Notes: generated by a model not told the origin, from the letters alone. DNA of 64,000 bases from Paragorgia papillata (GCA_035771165.1 JAWNZC010000408.1:2480001-2544000), one strand, 5' to 3'; counted from the first letter of the stretch, positions 53,057 through 62,879 are shown. Made by a program: numbers and translations.

Positions 53057-53128
53057 ACATGGTTAAACATTTTATATTCTAAAAAAGAAAGTTCTATCAA
53101 ACTTCTTTTTTTTCTTTAAGAGGGAGGG

Positions 53129-53199
53129 TGTTACGGATATGCCTATCCTAAGACAGTTAATTAACTAGACGTTATTTGATCACTGAACTACTTAATAAG
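53129..53199 (+). repeat. Gmr1-like 3' LTR, left part
   Basis: Begins TGTTACGGATATGCCTATCC after the polypurine tract and is cut at 53199 by the BEL element. It continues at 59479. Confidence 0.88.
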
Positions 53200-53581
53200 T
53201 GTCGAATGTTTGTAATCTTAATTATATATTTTAGTTATTAATTAGTTTTGTATTATTATAATCAAGTTTTGTAATATGTAGTAAGGTGATACTTGTGAAC
53301 TTTGATCAGAGACTGAATGTGGCATTCACGTGTAAACAATAGACAATGTAAGGTGGAGCTTCCGGGCGACGCCATCATAAGTATAGTTCATAGGATTGAA
53401 TGTCAGTTGTCACTAGAACTTGCCTAGCGAGCAGAATGCTAGCGAGTTACAGAGAAGTAATAAAACTAAGATGTTGAACTAAGACTGTGCGTGATTCTGA
53501 TACAGATAGATACAGTCCCCTGATTGTGGTTTGAACCAGCAGAAGCGCAACTACTTCGAAGCGGAGTAGAAAAGTGCGACA
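53200..53581 (+). repeat. BEL/Pao 5' LTR (382 bp)
   Basis: Complete LTR; carries promoter and polyadenylation functions by family role. AATAAAAC at 53458-53465 is a candidate polyadenylation signal. Confidence 0.93.
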
Positions 53582-53583
53582 CT

Positions 53584-53601
53584 TGGTCCAATCGAGCCGG
53601 A
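53584..53601 (+). promoter_or_regulatory. Candidate primer-binding site of BEL element
   Basis: TGGTCCAATCGAGCCGG begins two bases after the LTR and starts with the TGG expected opposite a tRNA 3' CCA. The tRNA was not identified. Confidence 0.5.
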
Positions 53602-53666
53602 GGCGAAGAGTCAGAGAGAAGAACTTGGTCCTTCGTCGAAACATCTTCGCGCACTAGAATGTTGAA

Positions 53667-56600
53667 ATGGACGAGTTAACGAAAAAGAAGAGGATACGCG
53701 CAGGACACAAAGGTTCAACAACAAAAATAGTCGCAAAAATCCGCGAAAGGCTTACGAACGCCGACACTGAAACGGACAGAAATGTTTTGAAACAAATGAA
53801 AGACACGTTGAACGACAAAATCCAGTTACTAAGAGATCTCGGTGAAAATATTATCGAGTTAATGAGCAGCAGCGAGGCGGAGAACGCTGACGAGGAACTT
53901 GCGAAAGAAATTGAAGAAGCAGACAATCTGAGAGCAGAGATGCAAAAAATTATCCTCGATATTGATGACTCGCTGCGTCTAACCGCAGAGCCGACACCGC
54001 ACATGACGCCATTCTCGCCGATCGTCCCCAATGAACCACAAAAAACTGTTCGAGCGAAGCTGCCGAAATTAGAAGTAAAAAGATTCGGTGGTAAAGTGAA
54101 AGAGTGGCAAGAGTTTTGGGACTGTTTCGACAGTTCGGTTAACAAGAATGATTGTTTGTCAGACGTAGACAAATTCGCTTATCTGAGAAGTCTTTTGGTC
54201 GAGCCGGCAAAGTCAACCATCGCTGGGTTCGCGCTTACAGGAGCAAATTACAAAGAAGCGTTGGATTTTCTCAAGAAGCGTTTTGGAAAGAAAAACGCCA
54301 TCCAAAAAGCGCACATCCAAGAACTTATGAACATTAAACCAGTATTCAACGATCGAGACATCCAAAGACTCCGGAAGCTGTATGACACGTGCGAGACAAA
54401 TTACCGAGGTCTAAAAGCCCTGGGGGTGGAAGAAAGCGCATACTCCACCATCGTAGTGCCAGAGATCTTGGAGAAGTTGCCAGAGTCATTTCGTTTGACC
54501 ATAACGAGGGGTGTCGACTTTTTGGAATGGTCAATGCAAGAAGTTTTGGAAACCTTGCTGAAGGAGATCGAGCTACGAGAAGCACACGAGTCAGTGGTCG
54601 CGAAAAGTGAGTCGAAGCAAGAAAGAAAGACCCAACATCAGGCTCATCAGCAACGTAGTCCGGAAGGATCAACCGCAGCGCTCTTTATCAGGCAAGAAAG
54701 GGTGAAATGTGCATTCTGCATGCAGGAACATCCACACGAAGAATGTAAGAAGGTTACCAATCTAAACGAACGTAAACAACTAATTCGTAAGTACGGACGA
54801 TGTTTTGTTTGTTTAAAAAGGGGACATATAGGTAAAAACTGTTTAAGTACTAATAATTGTAATGCATGTGGGAAACGACACCATAGGTCTGTTTGTGAGA
54901 GTACTGGGGTTCTTGTTGACACCGTTGAGTCCAATAATCATTCTTGTCTGAGTTCGGAGGGTAGAGTGGCATTGCAGACAGCACAAGCTTTAGTGAAAGG
55001 AGCAAAAGGTAGTGTGAGAGGGCGAGTATTGTTTGACTCAGGAAGTCACCGCTCTTTTGTGACAGTGAGGGCAGCTCAGGTAGCAGAAATACCAGTTAAA
55101 AGGAAAGAATGGATAGAAATAAGAGCGTTTGGGCAAGAGAAAGCAGAGGGAAAATTACGAGAAGTTTTTGAGTTGGAAGTGTCGCCAGTTGAGGGGGGAG
55201 AAAGTGTGAAAATTGAGGTGTATGGAGTGGAGAGCATTTCGCAAATAAAGAATGAACATGTAGAATTAAGGAAAAGGGAATACCCACATTTACGAGGTTT
55301 GTGGTTCTCAGATGTTTGCAAAGAAAAGGATGTTTTGGAAATAGACTTATTGATTGGGGCAGATTATCTGTGGCATTTTCAGGAAGGCAGAACTGCTAGA
55401 GGGAAAAGTGATGAACCTGTTGCCGTACACACTAAGATAGGATGGGTACTGTCTGGTCCCATCAAGGGAAGTAAGTTGAATGAAGAGGATAATACTTTAT
55501 TTTGTGGTGAGGTGAATTGTGTTGAGCACAGAATTGCACAGGGTGATAAAAGACTTGATGAAGGTGTTCAACGACTGTGGGATTTTGAAACACTAGGAAT
55601 AAGGGAGGAAGATGATGTGCATGAATCTCTTAAGGATTCAATTAAGTTTAATGGCACACGATACAGTGTAAGTTTACCTTGGAAGGAAGGTCATGGAGCT
55701 TTACCAAGCAATTACAGTAATAGTTTGAAGAGGTTAAGAGGTCAAGTAGCGAGGTTAAGGAAGGAACCAGAGATTTTAAATGAATATGACAGAGTAATGA
55801 ATGAACAGCTGGAAAGAGGTATTATAGAGCCAGTAGCTGAATTGGAAAGGGCTAAAATTATTCATTATCTACCACATCATGCAGTAGTTCGAAAGGAGGC
55901 CAAAACAACAAAGGTAAGAGTTGTTTATGATGCTTCTTGTAAGGAGTCTGTAAAGGGTACCTCTTTAAATGATTGCCTTCATGTTGGACCACCATTAGCC
56001 CCGTTACTGTTCCACATATTGTTGAGATTTAGAGAAAAGAGAGTTGCATTAGTGGCAGACATTGAGAAAGCGTTTCTCAATGTGGAAGTTGATCAGGTTG
56101 ATAGGGATTGCTTGAGGTTTCTTTGGGTGAAGGATATCAATGATAAACAGATTACGCCAGTAGAATATAGATTTTGTAGAGTTGTGTTTGGTGTAAACTG
56201 TTCACCATTCTTATTGAATGCAACATTGCAGCATCACTTAGACAGTTTTGTAAATGAAGATCCTCAGTTTGTAAGAATATTGAAAGACAGTTTTTATGTA
56301 GATGACTTGGTAGCGGGTGAGCAGACTGATGATCAAGCACTTCTGTTGTTTGAATCTGCCAATAAAAGGTTAAAGGAAGGAGGCTTTAAGCTTAGGAAGT
56401 GGCTTAGTAACAGTGAAGCTTTGTTAGAAAAATTAAAATCTAGTGAAGAGAACGATAGCACAACATTAGACAACCAAACATATGCCAAATCTTCTCTTGG
56501 GATGGAGAATGAAAGTGGCACTTCAGAGAAGGTCCTTGGTATAGCTTGGAATTGTAAATCAGATACTTTTCAGTTTTGTTTCTTAGGATTGGCAGAGAGA

Positions 56601-58634
56601 GCAAAATCATTGGCTATTACTAAGCGTAACATCCTTAGTGTCTTAGCAGGGTTATATGATCCTTTAGGTATAATCAGTCCAGTAGCAGTGCGTATTAAGA
56701 TGTTGTTCCAAAAGTTATGTTTAGAAAGGGTTGCTTGGGATGATGAGCTTGAAGACAAAAGAAAGAAACAGTGGTTGGATTGGGTTGAAGATCTTGAAAG
56801 AGTAGGGCAAATTGTGGTAGCAAGATGCGTGTATGGTCAATTGGTAGGGAAATCAAGGTGTTCATTGCATGGGTTTGCAGATGCTAGCTTAAAGGCTTAT
56901 TGTGCAATAGTGTATTTTGTGTATGAGTTAAATCGTGGTTATCATGTGGAATTGTTAACCTCCAAAACAAGAATTGCACCAATGAAGGTTCAAACTATTC
57001 CCAGGTTGGAACTTATGTCTGCTAGAATTCTAGCAAAATTGATGGACACAGTTAAGACAGCGTTGACAGTTGACATAGAGTTTAGTGAGACACATTACTG
57101 GCTAGACAGTAAGACAGCCTTATGCTGGATTAATAATCGAGGTGAATGGAAACAGTTTGTCAGGCATAGGGTAAATGAAATACTGAAATTGAGTAAGAAG
57201 AAGGATTGGGGTCACTGCCCTGGAGAAGAAAACCCTGCTGACCTAGGCTCTAGAGGGGTATCTGCATCTCAGTTGAAAGAAAGTGAACTTTGGTGGAAGG
57301 GACCAAAGTGGTTGTCTGGTCCAAAGAGTCATTGGCCAGCTGCTGAGGAAATTGTAGATACAAATGACAGTTTGATGGAAGTTAAGAAAACAACTGTCCT
57401 GAGAACGCAGGTGGTTGAGAGTCCTAGTATAGCAAATGTGATTGACCTCAAGGATTACAGTAAATTGAGTAAACTTGTTATGGTTACTGCATGGGTGATG
57501 AGGTTTATCAAGAATTTGAAGACGAAATTAGAAGGCAATGAAATAGAACTTGGTAGATTGAAGGTAGAAGAGATCACCATAGCTGAGAGTGCTTTGATAA
57601 AGACTGCTCAGGCAAGTTTGAGGTCTAGAAGTGATTATCAACAGTTAGTCAGTCAGTTAGGATTAGTGGAAAAAGATGGAGTGTTGAGGTGCAAAGGTAG
57701 GCTTTGTAATGCAGATCTAGAGGAAGAGGCTAGGGAACCAATCATCCTACCAAAGGAACATTGGTTAACTGAATTGATCATTAGGGCATGCCACAAACGA
57801 GTACACCATTGTGGTCTGCGAGCTACTCTTGCAGAGTTAAGAAGTAGGTTTTGGATACCTAGAGGTAGACAGGTAGTTAAGAAATCAATCAATGAGTGTT
57901 TTGTGTGTAAAAGGCACATTGGTAAGTCCTATATAGCACCAGTAGAAGCAGATTTGCCAGCATTTAGAGTACAAGAATCACCACCCTTCTCTAAAGTAGG
58001 TGTTGATTTTGCAGGACCATTGTTTGCTAAAGAAGGTAGTGAAATGGTTAAGGTGTATATTGCATTGTTTACATGCTGTGTGACAAGGGCAGTTCATCTT
58101 GATTTAGTGAGGAATCTTAGTGCTTCTTGTTTCTTGAATTGTTTGCGAAGGTTCACTTCAAGGAGAGGTGCTCCTACACTTATAGTTTCAGACAATGCTA
58201 AGACGTTTAAGGCTACACAGAAGATGCTGAAAGCATTGTATGATAGTAAAGAAGTGAAAACGTATTTGGAGAATAATGGTATGAAATGGCAATTTAATTT
58301 GGAAAGGGCTCCTTGGTGGGGTGGATTTTTTGAGAGGATGGTTGGGTTGGTAAAGGGGTGTTTGTGTAAGGTGCTTGGTAATGCTAAGCTAACATTTGAC
58401 GAATTGCTGACAAATTTGGTTGAAGTTGAAGGTACTTTGAATTCTAGACCATTAACACACCTATATGATGAGGTGGGGGCTGAAGTGTTGACACCTTCAC
58501 ATCTAATATTCGGGCGAAGGCTTGTTTCAGTGCCAGATGAAATTACCCATAATGTTAATGATGATGAGGTTGGAGAAGTTAAGCGGAGATTTAAGTATTT
58601 GGCTAGAATGCCAGTTCACTTTTGGAAAAGATGA
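53667..58634 (+). CDS. BEL/Pao Gag-Pol polyprotein, ends at a premature stop
   Basis: The 1655-residue frame starts at ATG 53667. Gag with a DUF1759-type core (LPKLEVKRFGGKVKEWQEFW) lies near residues 130-280. Zinc knuckles (CAFCMQEHPHEEC, CFVCLKRGHIGKNC) are at about 348-410 and the aspartic protease (LFDSGSHRSF) at about 454. Reverse transcriptase spans about 750-900 (VVYDASCKES, active site FYVDDLVAG near 876) and Pao-type RNase H (GFADASLKAY) lies near 1067. Integrase HHCC (H..H...CFVCKRH) is at 1375-1415 with catalytic DDE in VDFAGPLF, SDNAKTF and GGFFERMVG. The protein drives reverse transcription in virus-like particles and integration (family role). The frame stops at TGA 58632-58634, just before the usual C-terminal integrase tail (DUF5641-like). 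All catalytic residues listed are present. Confidence 0.93.
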   Translation: MDELTKKKRIRAGHKGSTTKIVAKIRERLTNADTETDRNVLKQMKDTLNDKIQLLRDLGENIIELMSSSEAENADEELAKEIEEADNLRAEMQKIILDIDDSLRLTAEPTPHMTPFSPIVPNEPQKTVRAKLPKLEVKRFGGKVKEWQEFWDCFDSSVNKNDCLSDVDKFAYLRSLLVEPAKSTIAGFALTGANYKEALDFLKKRFGKKNAIQKAHIQELMNIKPVFNDRDIQRLRKLYDTCETNYRGLKALGVEESAYSTIVVPEILEKLPESFRLTITRGVDFLEWSMQEVLETLLKEIELREAHESVVAKSESKQERKTQHQAHQQRSPEGSTAALFIRQERVKCAFCMQEHPHEECKKVTNLNERKQLIRKYGRCFVCLKRGHIGKNCLSTNNCNACGKRHHRSVCESTGVLVDTVESNNHSCLSSEGRVALQTAQALVKGAKGSVRGRVLFDSGSHRSFVTVRAAQVAEIPVKRKEWIEIRAFGQEKAEGKLREVFELEVSPVEGGESVKIEVYGVESISQIKNEHVELRKREYPHLRGLWFSDVCKEKDVLEIDLLIGADYLWHFQEGRTARGKSDEPVAVHTKIGWVLSGPIKGSKLNEEDNTLFCGEVNCVEHRIAQGDKRLDEGVQRLWDFETLGIREEDDVHESLKDSIKFNGTRYSVSLPWKEGHGALPSNYSNSLKRLRGQVARLRKEPEILNEYDRVMNEQLERGIIEPVAELERAKIIHYLPHHAVVRKEAKTTKVRVVYDASCKESVKGTSLNDCLHVGPPLAPLLFHILLRFREKRVALVADIEKAFLNVEVDQVDRDCLRFLWVKDINDKQITPVEYRFCRVVFGVNCSPFLLNATLQHHLDSFVNEDPQFVRILKDSFYVDDLVAGEQTDDQALLLFESANKRLKEGGFKLRKWLSNSEALLEKLKSSEENDSTTLDNQTYAKSSLGMENESGTSEKVLGIAWNCKSDTFQFCFLGLAERAKSLAITKRNILSVLAGLYDPLGIISPVAVRIKMLFQKLCLERVAWDDELEDKRKKQWLDWVEDLERVGQIVVARCVYGQLVGKSRCSLHGFADASLKAYCAIVYFVYELNRGYHVELLTSKTRIAPMKVQTIPRLELMSARILAKLMDTVKTALTVDIEFSETHYWLDSKTALCWINNRGEWKQFVRHRVNEILKLSKKKDWGHCPGEENPADLGSRGVSASQLKESELWWKGPKWLSGPKSHWPAAEEIVDTNDSLMEVKKTTVLRTQVVESPSIANVIDLKDYSKLSKLVMVTAWVMRFIKNLKTKLEGNEIELGRLKVEEITIAESALIKTAQASLRSRSDYQQLVSQLGLVEKDGVLRCKGRLCNADLEEEAREPIILPKEHWLTELIIRACHKRVHHCGLRATLAELRSRFWIPRGRQVVKKSINECFVCKRHIGKSYIAPVEADLPAFRVQESPPFSKVGVDFAGPLFAKEGSEMVKVYIALFTCCVTRAVHLDLVRNLSASCFLNCLRRFTSRRGAPTLIVSDNAKTFKATQKMLKALYDSKEVKTYLENNGMKWQFNLERAPWWGGFFERMVGLVKGCLCKVLGNAKLTFDELLTNLVEVEGTLNSRPLTHLYDEVGAEVLTPSHLIFGRRLVSVPDEITHNVNDDEVGEVKRRFKYLARMPVHFWKR

Positions 58635-59126
58635 CGAAAGGAATATTTGACGAATTTGAGAGAATATCACAGAGGAAAGAAAGGAGAGGTGGGTAGATGT
58701 GTTAAAGTGGGAGATGTGGTTTTAGTGTTTGACGAGAATCTTAAGAGAGGATATTGGAAAATGGCGAGGGTTGAAAGTTTAATGATTGGAAGAGATCAGA
58801 AAGTAAGAGGAGCAAGAGTAAAAGTGATAACTAAAGGAAATCCAGTGTATTTAAACAGGCCAGTACAGAAATTATATCCGTTGGAAGTGAGTGAGAATGG
58901 AATTGTGGGAAAGAAGGATGAAGGGCCTGAGGAGGTAAAAGCGAAGGGAAGTGAAAGAAGTGAAGAAGGGATGATGAAAGCCAAGGTGGAAAATGCTGTA
59001 GTAGCCAGAAGACCCAGACGGGCTGAGGCCATGGATGCACGTTGGAAAACGCAAGTCATGTTTGAACACTATAGGCTCAAAGGGGGGAGTGTGTCGAATG
59101 TTTGTAATCTTAATTATATATTTTAG
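58635..59126 (+). pseudogene. BEL/Pao integrase C-terminal tail, beyond the in-frame stop
   Basis: The same reading frame resumes after the TGA and runs to a stop inside the 3' LTR at 59124-59126. It holds the DUF5641-like segment (GDVVLVFDENLKRGYWKMAR, KLYPLEV). It is the remainder of the polyprotein, not a separate gene, and has no start of its own. Confidence 0.9.
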
Positions 59127-59473
59127 TTATTAATTAGTTTTGTATTATTATAATCAAGTTTTGTAATATGTAGTAAGGTGATACTTGTGAACTTTGATCA
59201 GAGACTGAATGTGGCATTCACGTGTAAACAATAGACAATGTAAGGTGGAGCTTCCGGGCGACGCCATCATAAGTATAGTTCATAGGATTGAATGTCAGTT
59301 GTCACTAGAACTTGCCTAGCGAGCAGAATGCTAGCGAGTTACAGAGAAGTAATAAAACTAAGATGTTGAACTAAGACTGTGCGTGATTCTGATACAGATA
59401 GATACAGTCCCCTGATTGTGGTTTGAACCAGCAGAAGCGCAACTACTTCGACGCGCAGTAGAAAAGTGCGACA
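59092..59473 (+). repeat. BEL/Pao 3' LTR (382 bp)
   Basis: Two substitutions relative to the 5' LTR, both in the last 30 bp; followed by the ATAAG target duplication. Confidence 0.93.
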
Positions 59474-59478
59474 ATAAG

Positions 59479-59936
59479 TACTTGTAACCAATTAGTAATA
59501 CTTATGACTTGGCATGAGTCAGCTATGATGTCATTTAGTAATTACGTAAATATATTATATATAGAATGAAGTATGTTACTATAATTATATACTCTAGAAA
59601 CTATATAAGCAGCCATCGAACATATATCAGGCATGCATATGTATGAGAGTGAGCTATATGTATCAAAGTGGTTACGAAGTCAGTCCTGGAGTTCCTGCCG
59701 TTGGTTTTATTGTTCCTTCCTTTTCAAGTCCATACGGATTGTTAACCTGTGCCGGAATCTCCTATTGACTGTTTCGTTGTGCGCAGACGACAGATAAGTT
59801 TCTGAACTTTAGTTTAGTTTTAATCTTTATAGACATTTTCAATATCTGTTCTAAGTTTCTTATTAATTAAATAAATAATTGTAAAAACCAAACAGCTGAG
59901 GTTACACTTTTTGTTGCGTATAGCGGTCACGTAACA
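59479..59936 (+). repeat. Gmr1-like 3' LTR, right part
   Basis: Continues the LTR cut at 53199 and ends GTCACGTAACA, the inverse of its start TGTTACG. With the left part the LTR is about 530 bp. A TATATAAGCAGCC-like box near 59604 and AATAAATAATTG near 59869 are candidate promoter and polyadenylation signals. Confidence 0.85.
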
Positions 59937-59940
59937 ATAT

Positions 59941-60215
59941 ATAAAGTATGAAGTATAGTTTTACCTTAAAGTCTTCGCTACCAGAGGTTTCACCCTAAAC
60001 GGGATCATCAGGCGACTGAAAAATATCGGTTAGTGGGCTGCTTAAATGCGTTGGTTGGGGCGTGGGTGTGGACGTCGAAACGTCCGGCGCATTCCTTTGT
60101 AGCGTGGGTGTGGGCGTCGAAACGTTGCGCGCATTCCTTTGATTGTTTAGGTTGTTGATCCGAAATCTGTTTTTGTGCCGACAGGTCGAAACTATTTCTG
60201 ATCTTTTGTTTAGTA
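59941..60215 (-). pseudogene. PLE1 copy E: 3' terminal fragment
   Basis: The minus strand holds the last 75 codons (NKRSEIVSTCRHKNRFRINN...QSPDDPV) and the hammerhead, then AAACTATACTTCATACTTTA. It is truncated at 60215 next to a TA tract and lies beyond the gypsy insertion, which separated it from the PLE2 copy. Confidence 0.85.
59972..60018 (-). ncRNA. Hammerhead ribozyme, PLE1 copy E
   Basis: All core bases match the PLE1 ribozyme at 12191-12238. The predicted cut lies between 59979 and 59978. Confidence 0.83.
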
Positions 60216-60218
60216 TAT

Positions 60219-60258
<40 letters not shown>

Positions 60259-60278
60259 CGTCCTCGTTGTCTAATTGT

Positions 60279-60312
<34 letters not shown>

Positions 60313-60350
60313 ACATGCAATTAGACAACACAACGAGGCCGAGTTTTCTT
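60216..60350. repeat. TA tracts with a hairpin MITE
   Basis: CCTCGTTGTCTAATTG and TTAAATATA at 60262-60290 are inverted at 60303-60341 around a TA core. It looks like a small TA-centred foldback. Confidence 0.65.
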
Positions 60351-60599
60351 AAACAACTTTTCTTTAACGTAAAGAAGTCTTATCAAACATTGTTCTAAAT
60401 GTTCAGATAGTTTTACCTTTTTGTTTGCAGAAGTCTCCCCATACATAATGCAGAGCAGTTCGATGGCGTATGGTAAACAATCGCTCACAAAACACAAGAT
60501 TGTAACAACTTTGCTTCAAATTTGGTGTAGATATACTCCATAATAAGCGAATTCATTTTCTTATTCGAAAATGTCAAACTGAATATATTTCCATTACTT
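60351..60599. other. Non-coding
   Basis: No coding segment or repeat boundary recognised. Confidence 0.4.
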
Positions 60600-60840
60600 T
60601 CGACCCAATGTTTTCTTCACTCGTACAAAAATTTTAGCAGACGCCATGTTTGATTTTTAGCCTAGTTTTCAGGTTTTGCTTGCGGCGTGTGAATATGCCG
60701 TGGCTTTTGATTGGTCAGAATAGGAGTATTCCAGCTATAAGAAGGTTTATCATTGGATAACGCTACCATGGTCTATCACCAATAGACCATGGTAGCTCAG
60801 CCAATCAGAAAGCCGGATTTGTAATAGACCACCAGTTGGT
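60600..60840. repeat. Hairpin element K, copy 1
   Basis: GATTGGTCAGAATAGGA...ATTCC leads to a perfect hairpin (60768-60802, GCTACCATGGTCTATCACC and complement), then CCAATCAGAAAGCCGG. The whole segment aligns with the complement of 63405-63610 apart from the stem. Confidence 0.75.
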
Positions 60841-60843
60841 TGA

Positions 60844-60877
<34 letters not shown>

Positions 60878-61190
60878 GGTAATTGCTCTCCGGATTATAT
60901 TTTTAAAGTTTTGAGATTTCGACTTGGTTCTTCGAGTCTTCTTCAGAAAAGTTTACGTATTAGAATGTTCGCGCTGTTCCTCACGTAATTGTAAGAGCGT
61001 CTGATTAGTGCGATGCTAGGAATAGGTGGTGTTTGATTGGTTGTGATGGGACGCGTTGCTAACCAGGTCTGTGTATAGTTGATGGTGGTCGTGGAGTGTC
61101 CAGTGTTCGGCGAAAGAAGAAGACTCGAAGAACCCAGTCGAAAGCTCAAAACTTTAATAATATAATCCGGAGAACACTTACCTACTACAT
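60841..61190. mobile_element. Foldback element with 70-bp inverted ends
   Basis: After a TA tract, GTAGGTAATTGCTCTCCGGA...TTCGAGTCTTCTTC (60874-60944) is inverted at 61116-61188. The left end on the minus strand reads CTGAAGA, a GACT/AGTC stem and GAAATCTC, with TTTT/AAAA flanks, a hammerhead-like layout typical of PLE 3' ends. Nothing coding was recognised between the arms. Confidence 0.7.
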
Positions 61191-61219
61191 TATGCCTGGA
61201 TTACAAATCTTCAAATTCA

Positions 61220-61520
61220 TATATATATTTCTAAAACTCATTAATAATTCATGAGGAAAACACAAAGAAAATCCATGTTTAATGAGTGTCTGTATACGTG
61301 ATACAGATTCCTCTTGATTTACATAAGTTTTAGCTTTGATTTTCTCGACTTAGACAACGTTTTTTTAGAAAAATTACTACGCCAATGAACTAACCAAATC
61401 GGATCGTTTTAGAAGTCATTTACAGAATTCGTGTCCGTTCTGTATCGGGATACAGGCACTCGGCTTCGCCTCGTGTCTGTATACCCCGATACAGAACGGC
61501 CACTCATTCTGTAAATAGTA
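61220..61520. repeat. Hairpin repeat family H, copy 2
   Basis: Starts CATTAATAATTCATGAGG like copy 1, includes ACTACGCCAATGAAC, and ends in a large hairpin (61418-61516) with loop TCGGCTTCGCCTC and a stem unrelated in sequence to copy 1. Confidence 0.8.
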
Positions 61521-61524
61521 CATA

Positions 61525-61740
61525 TATATATATTTCTAAAATTCATTAATAATTCACGAGGAAAACACAAAGAAAAATCATAAGCGTATCGGATCTATAT
61601 ATGTGATATAGACTCGCTCGAAGTTTTTCGCTGGTTTTTAATGGCTGAGATAAGCTTAATTTTCAAAATTACTACGCCAATGAGCGTATGAAGTGATGAA
61701 TTTTAGAAGTCATTTAAATATTTTAATTTAAATATTACAT
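61525..61740. repeat. Hairpin repeat family H, copy 3, lacking the hairpin
   Basis: Very close to copy 1 (GCGTATCGGATCTATATATG, GGCTGAGATAAGCTTAATTT), but after AGAAGTCATTTAAATATT the hairpin is absent. Confidence 0.8.
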
Positions 61741-61875
61741 ATTATATATATATTTATATACACCTCAATAGATACTGTAGATATATAAATAAACTTATAC
61801 AGTGTGTTATTATTTTTTCATGTAATGATGTGTTTCTCGTGCTTACTTTTAACGCATTCTTTGATAATTCTTTAG

Positions 61876-61950
61876 GAAACCGGCATAGAGAAGACCCTCG
61901 TAGATGCTGGCGTTAATGAGACCACAATAGCTACATTGAAAGACGAAGAA
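61876..61950 (+). CDS. Host gene exon: start of SAM-like domain
   Basis: A 75-bp exon in one open frame, bounded by TTCTTTAG and GTAAGC splice sites (phase 0 on both sides). It encodes EKTLVDAGVNETTIATLKDEE, the first helices of a SAM (sterile alpha motif)-like fold, which mediates protein-protein contacts. Exact codon length, splice consensus and continuity with the next exon support it. Upstream exons were not found within the window. Confidence 0.75.
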
Positions 61951-62028
61951 GTAAGCGGGCCAAAAATAGTATAGCAATTATATTGTTATTTTAATTAGCA
62001 TTTTTATCTCAGTTGATGAATACAGACT

Positions 62029-62310
62029 TCTCAAACTCATTAATAATTCATGAGGAAAATTCAAAAGAAATCAATATTTAATCAGTATTAAGAAATTGGA
62101 GGAAGATTACGGTCAAATTTAGCAAACTTTGAGGTCGATTTTCTCTTAAAATATTGATCCGTTTGAGAAGCGATATCCAACACTCGTCAGTGTTCATCCC
62201 CCGATGTCTAAATACAGCCCAGCGGGTTAAAAAAACTCGTCTTCGCCTCGTATTTTCAACCCGCTTGGCCGTATTTAGAAATCGGAGGAAGAACACTGAC
62301 TCGTGTTGGA
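62029..62310. repeat. Hairpin repeat family H, copy 4, in host intron
   Basis: CATTAATAATTCATGAGGAA followed by diverged sequence and a long hairpin (62175-62305) with loop TCGTCTTCGCCTC. It lies in the intron between the first two visible host exons. Confidence 0.75.
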
Positions 62311-62377
62311 TATATTACTTATTAATATTTATAAACAATAAATAATTTTTGTGAAACGAAATGTTTTTCTCTTCTAG

Positions 62378-62497
62378 TTATTTGACAGAAAATCACTTAA
62401 ATCAGCAAGCATAGACTTGTTGAGAGCAATTGGATTAAAAGGGGGCCAGATCCTTGCAGTGAAAAATGCATATCCAAGCTATGATTTGTCAGAACAG
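62378..62497 (+). CDS. Host gene exon: rest of SAM-like domain
   Basis: A 120-bp exon after TTCTCTTCTAG and before GTAATT encodes LFDRKSLKSASIDLLRAIGL, then KGGQILAVKNAYPSYDLSEQ. Joined with the previous exon the pattern L..G.....I..L.DEE.F....L....I..L...GLK.G....... matches the SAM-domain consensus closely. Phase 0 at both ends. Confidence 0.8.
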
Positions 62498-62705
62498 GTA
62501 ATTAATACCAGTAAAATCTTTCATTTAAGTTTTGTAAATCTTTCGTTTAAGTTTGTCTCTTTCAAATCAGTATGTTGACTGTCAGCCTTTAATTGATATA
62601 TAGCTATTTTATTTTATTTTTGAAAAAACACCCCATTTGTTCTATTCCAAATTTCAAATGAACAAACTTACAAAAGTTAATTAAATTCTATATAATTATC
62701 TAAAG

Positions 62706-62850
62706 GATGAGGATGGCAAGGTTTGGCAACTTTGGTCGTTTATGAGTGCAACTAATGATCAGTATATGTCGATGCCAGTTGATACCGATGGCACCAACGA
62801 TACTTCCTATACGGTTAAAGCAAATGGTATAGCTAAAGGAGAAAAATTGC
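62706..62850 (+). CDS. Host gene exon: unidentified region after SAM
   Basis: Bounded by ATCTAAAG and GTAAGT, 145 bp, frame continuous with the previous exon (DEDGKVWQLWSFMSATNDQY... ending GIAKGEKL plus one base). No family was recognised for this part. The gene continues beyond the window or in exons I could not detect. Confidence 0.7.
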
Positions 62851-62879
62851 GTAAGTCATTTTGAAAAGCAGCTTTAACA

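Larger units (their letters stand above)
53200..59473 (+). mobile_element. BEL/Pao LTR retrotransposon, nearly intact and recent
   Basis: LTRs at 53200-53581 and 59092-59473 (382 bp each, TGTCGAATG...GTGCGACA) differ at two bases only (in GAAGCGGAGTAG against GACGCGCAGTAG). ATAAG is duplicated on both sides (53195-53199 and 59474-59478). A primer-binding-site-like TGGTCCAATCGAGCC follows the 5' LTR (53584) and a polypurine tract AAAGGGGGGAG precedes the 3' LTR. The single long ORF has one in-frame stop. It is the youngest layer of a nest: TA tract, gypsy, BEL. Confidence 0.95.
49589..59936 (+). mobile_element. Gmr1-like Ty3/gypsy element, 3' LTR split by BEL/Pao
   Basis: The element starts TGTTACGGATATGCCTATCC at 49589 and ends ...GTCACGTAACA at 59936. 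The own sequence is 49589-53199 plus 59479-59936. The same LTR start recurs at 53129 after a polypurine tract AAGAGGGAGGG. The 5' LTR keeps only its first 35 bases: sequence jumps at TTAATTAA straight into gag, so the rest of the LTR, the primer-binding site and the gag start are deleted. Domain order is Gag, integrase, reverse transcriptase, RNase H, the order of the Gmr1 group rather than ordinary gypsy. ATAT flanks both ends. Confidence 0.88.
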
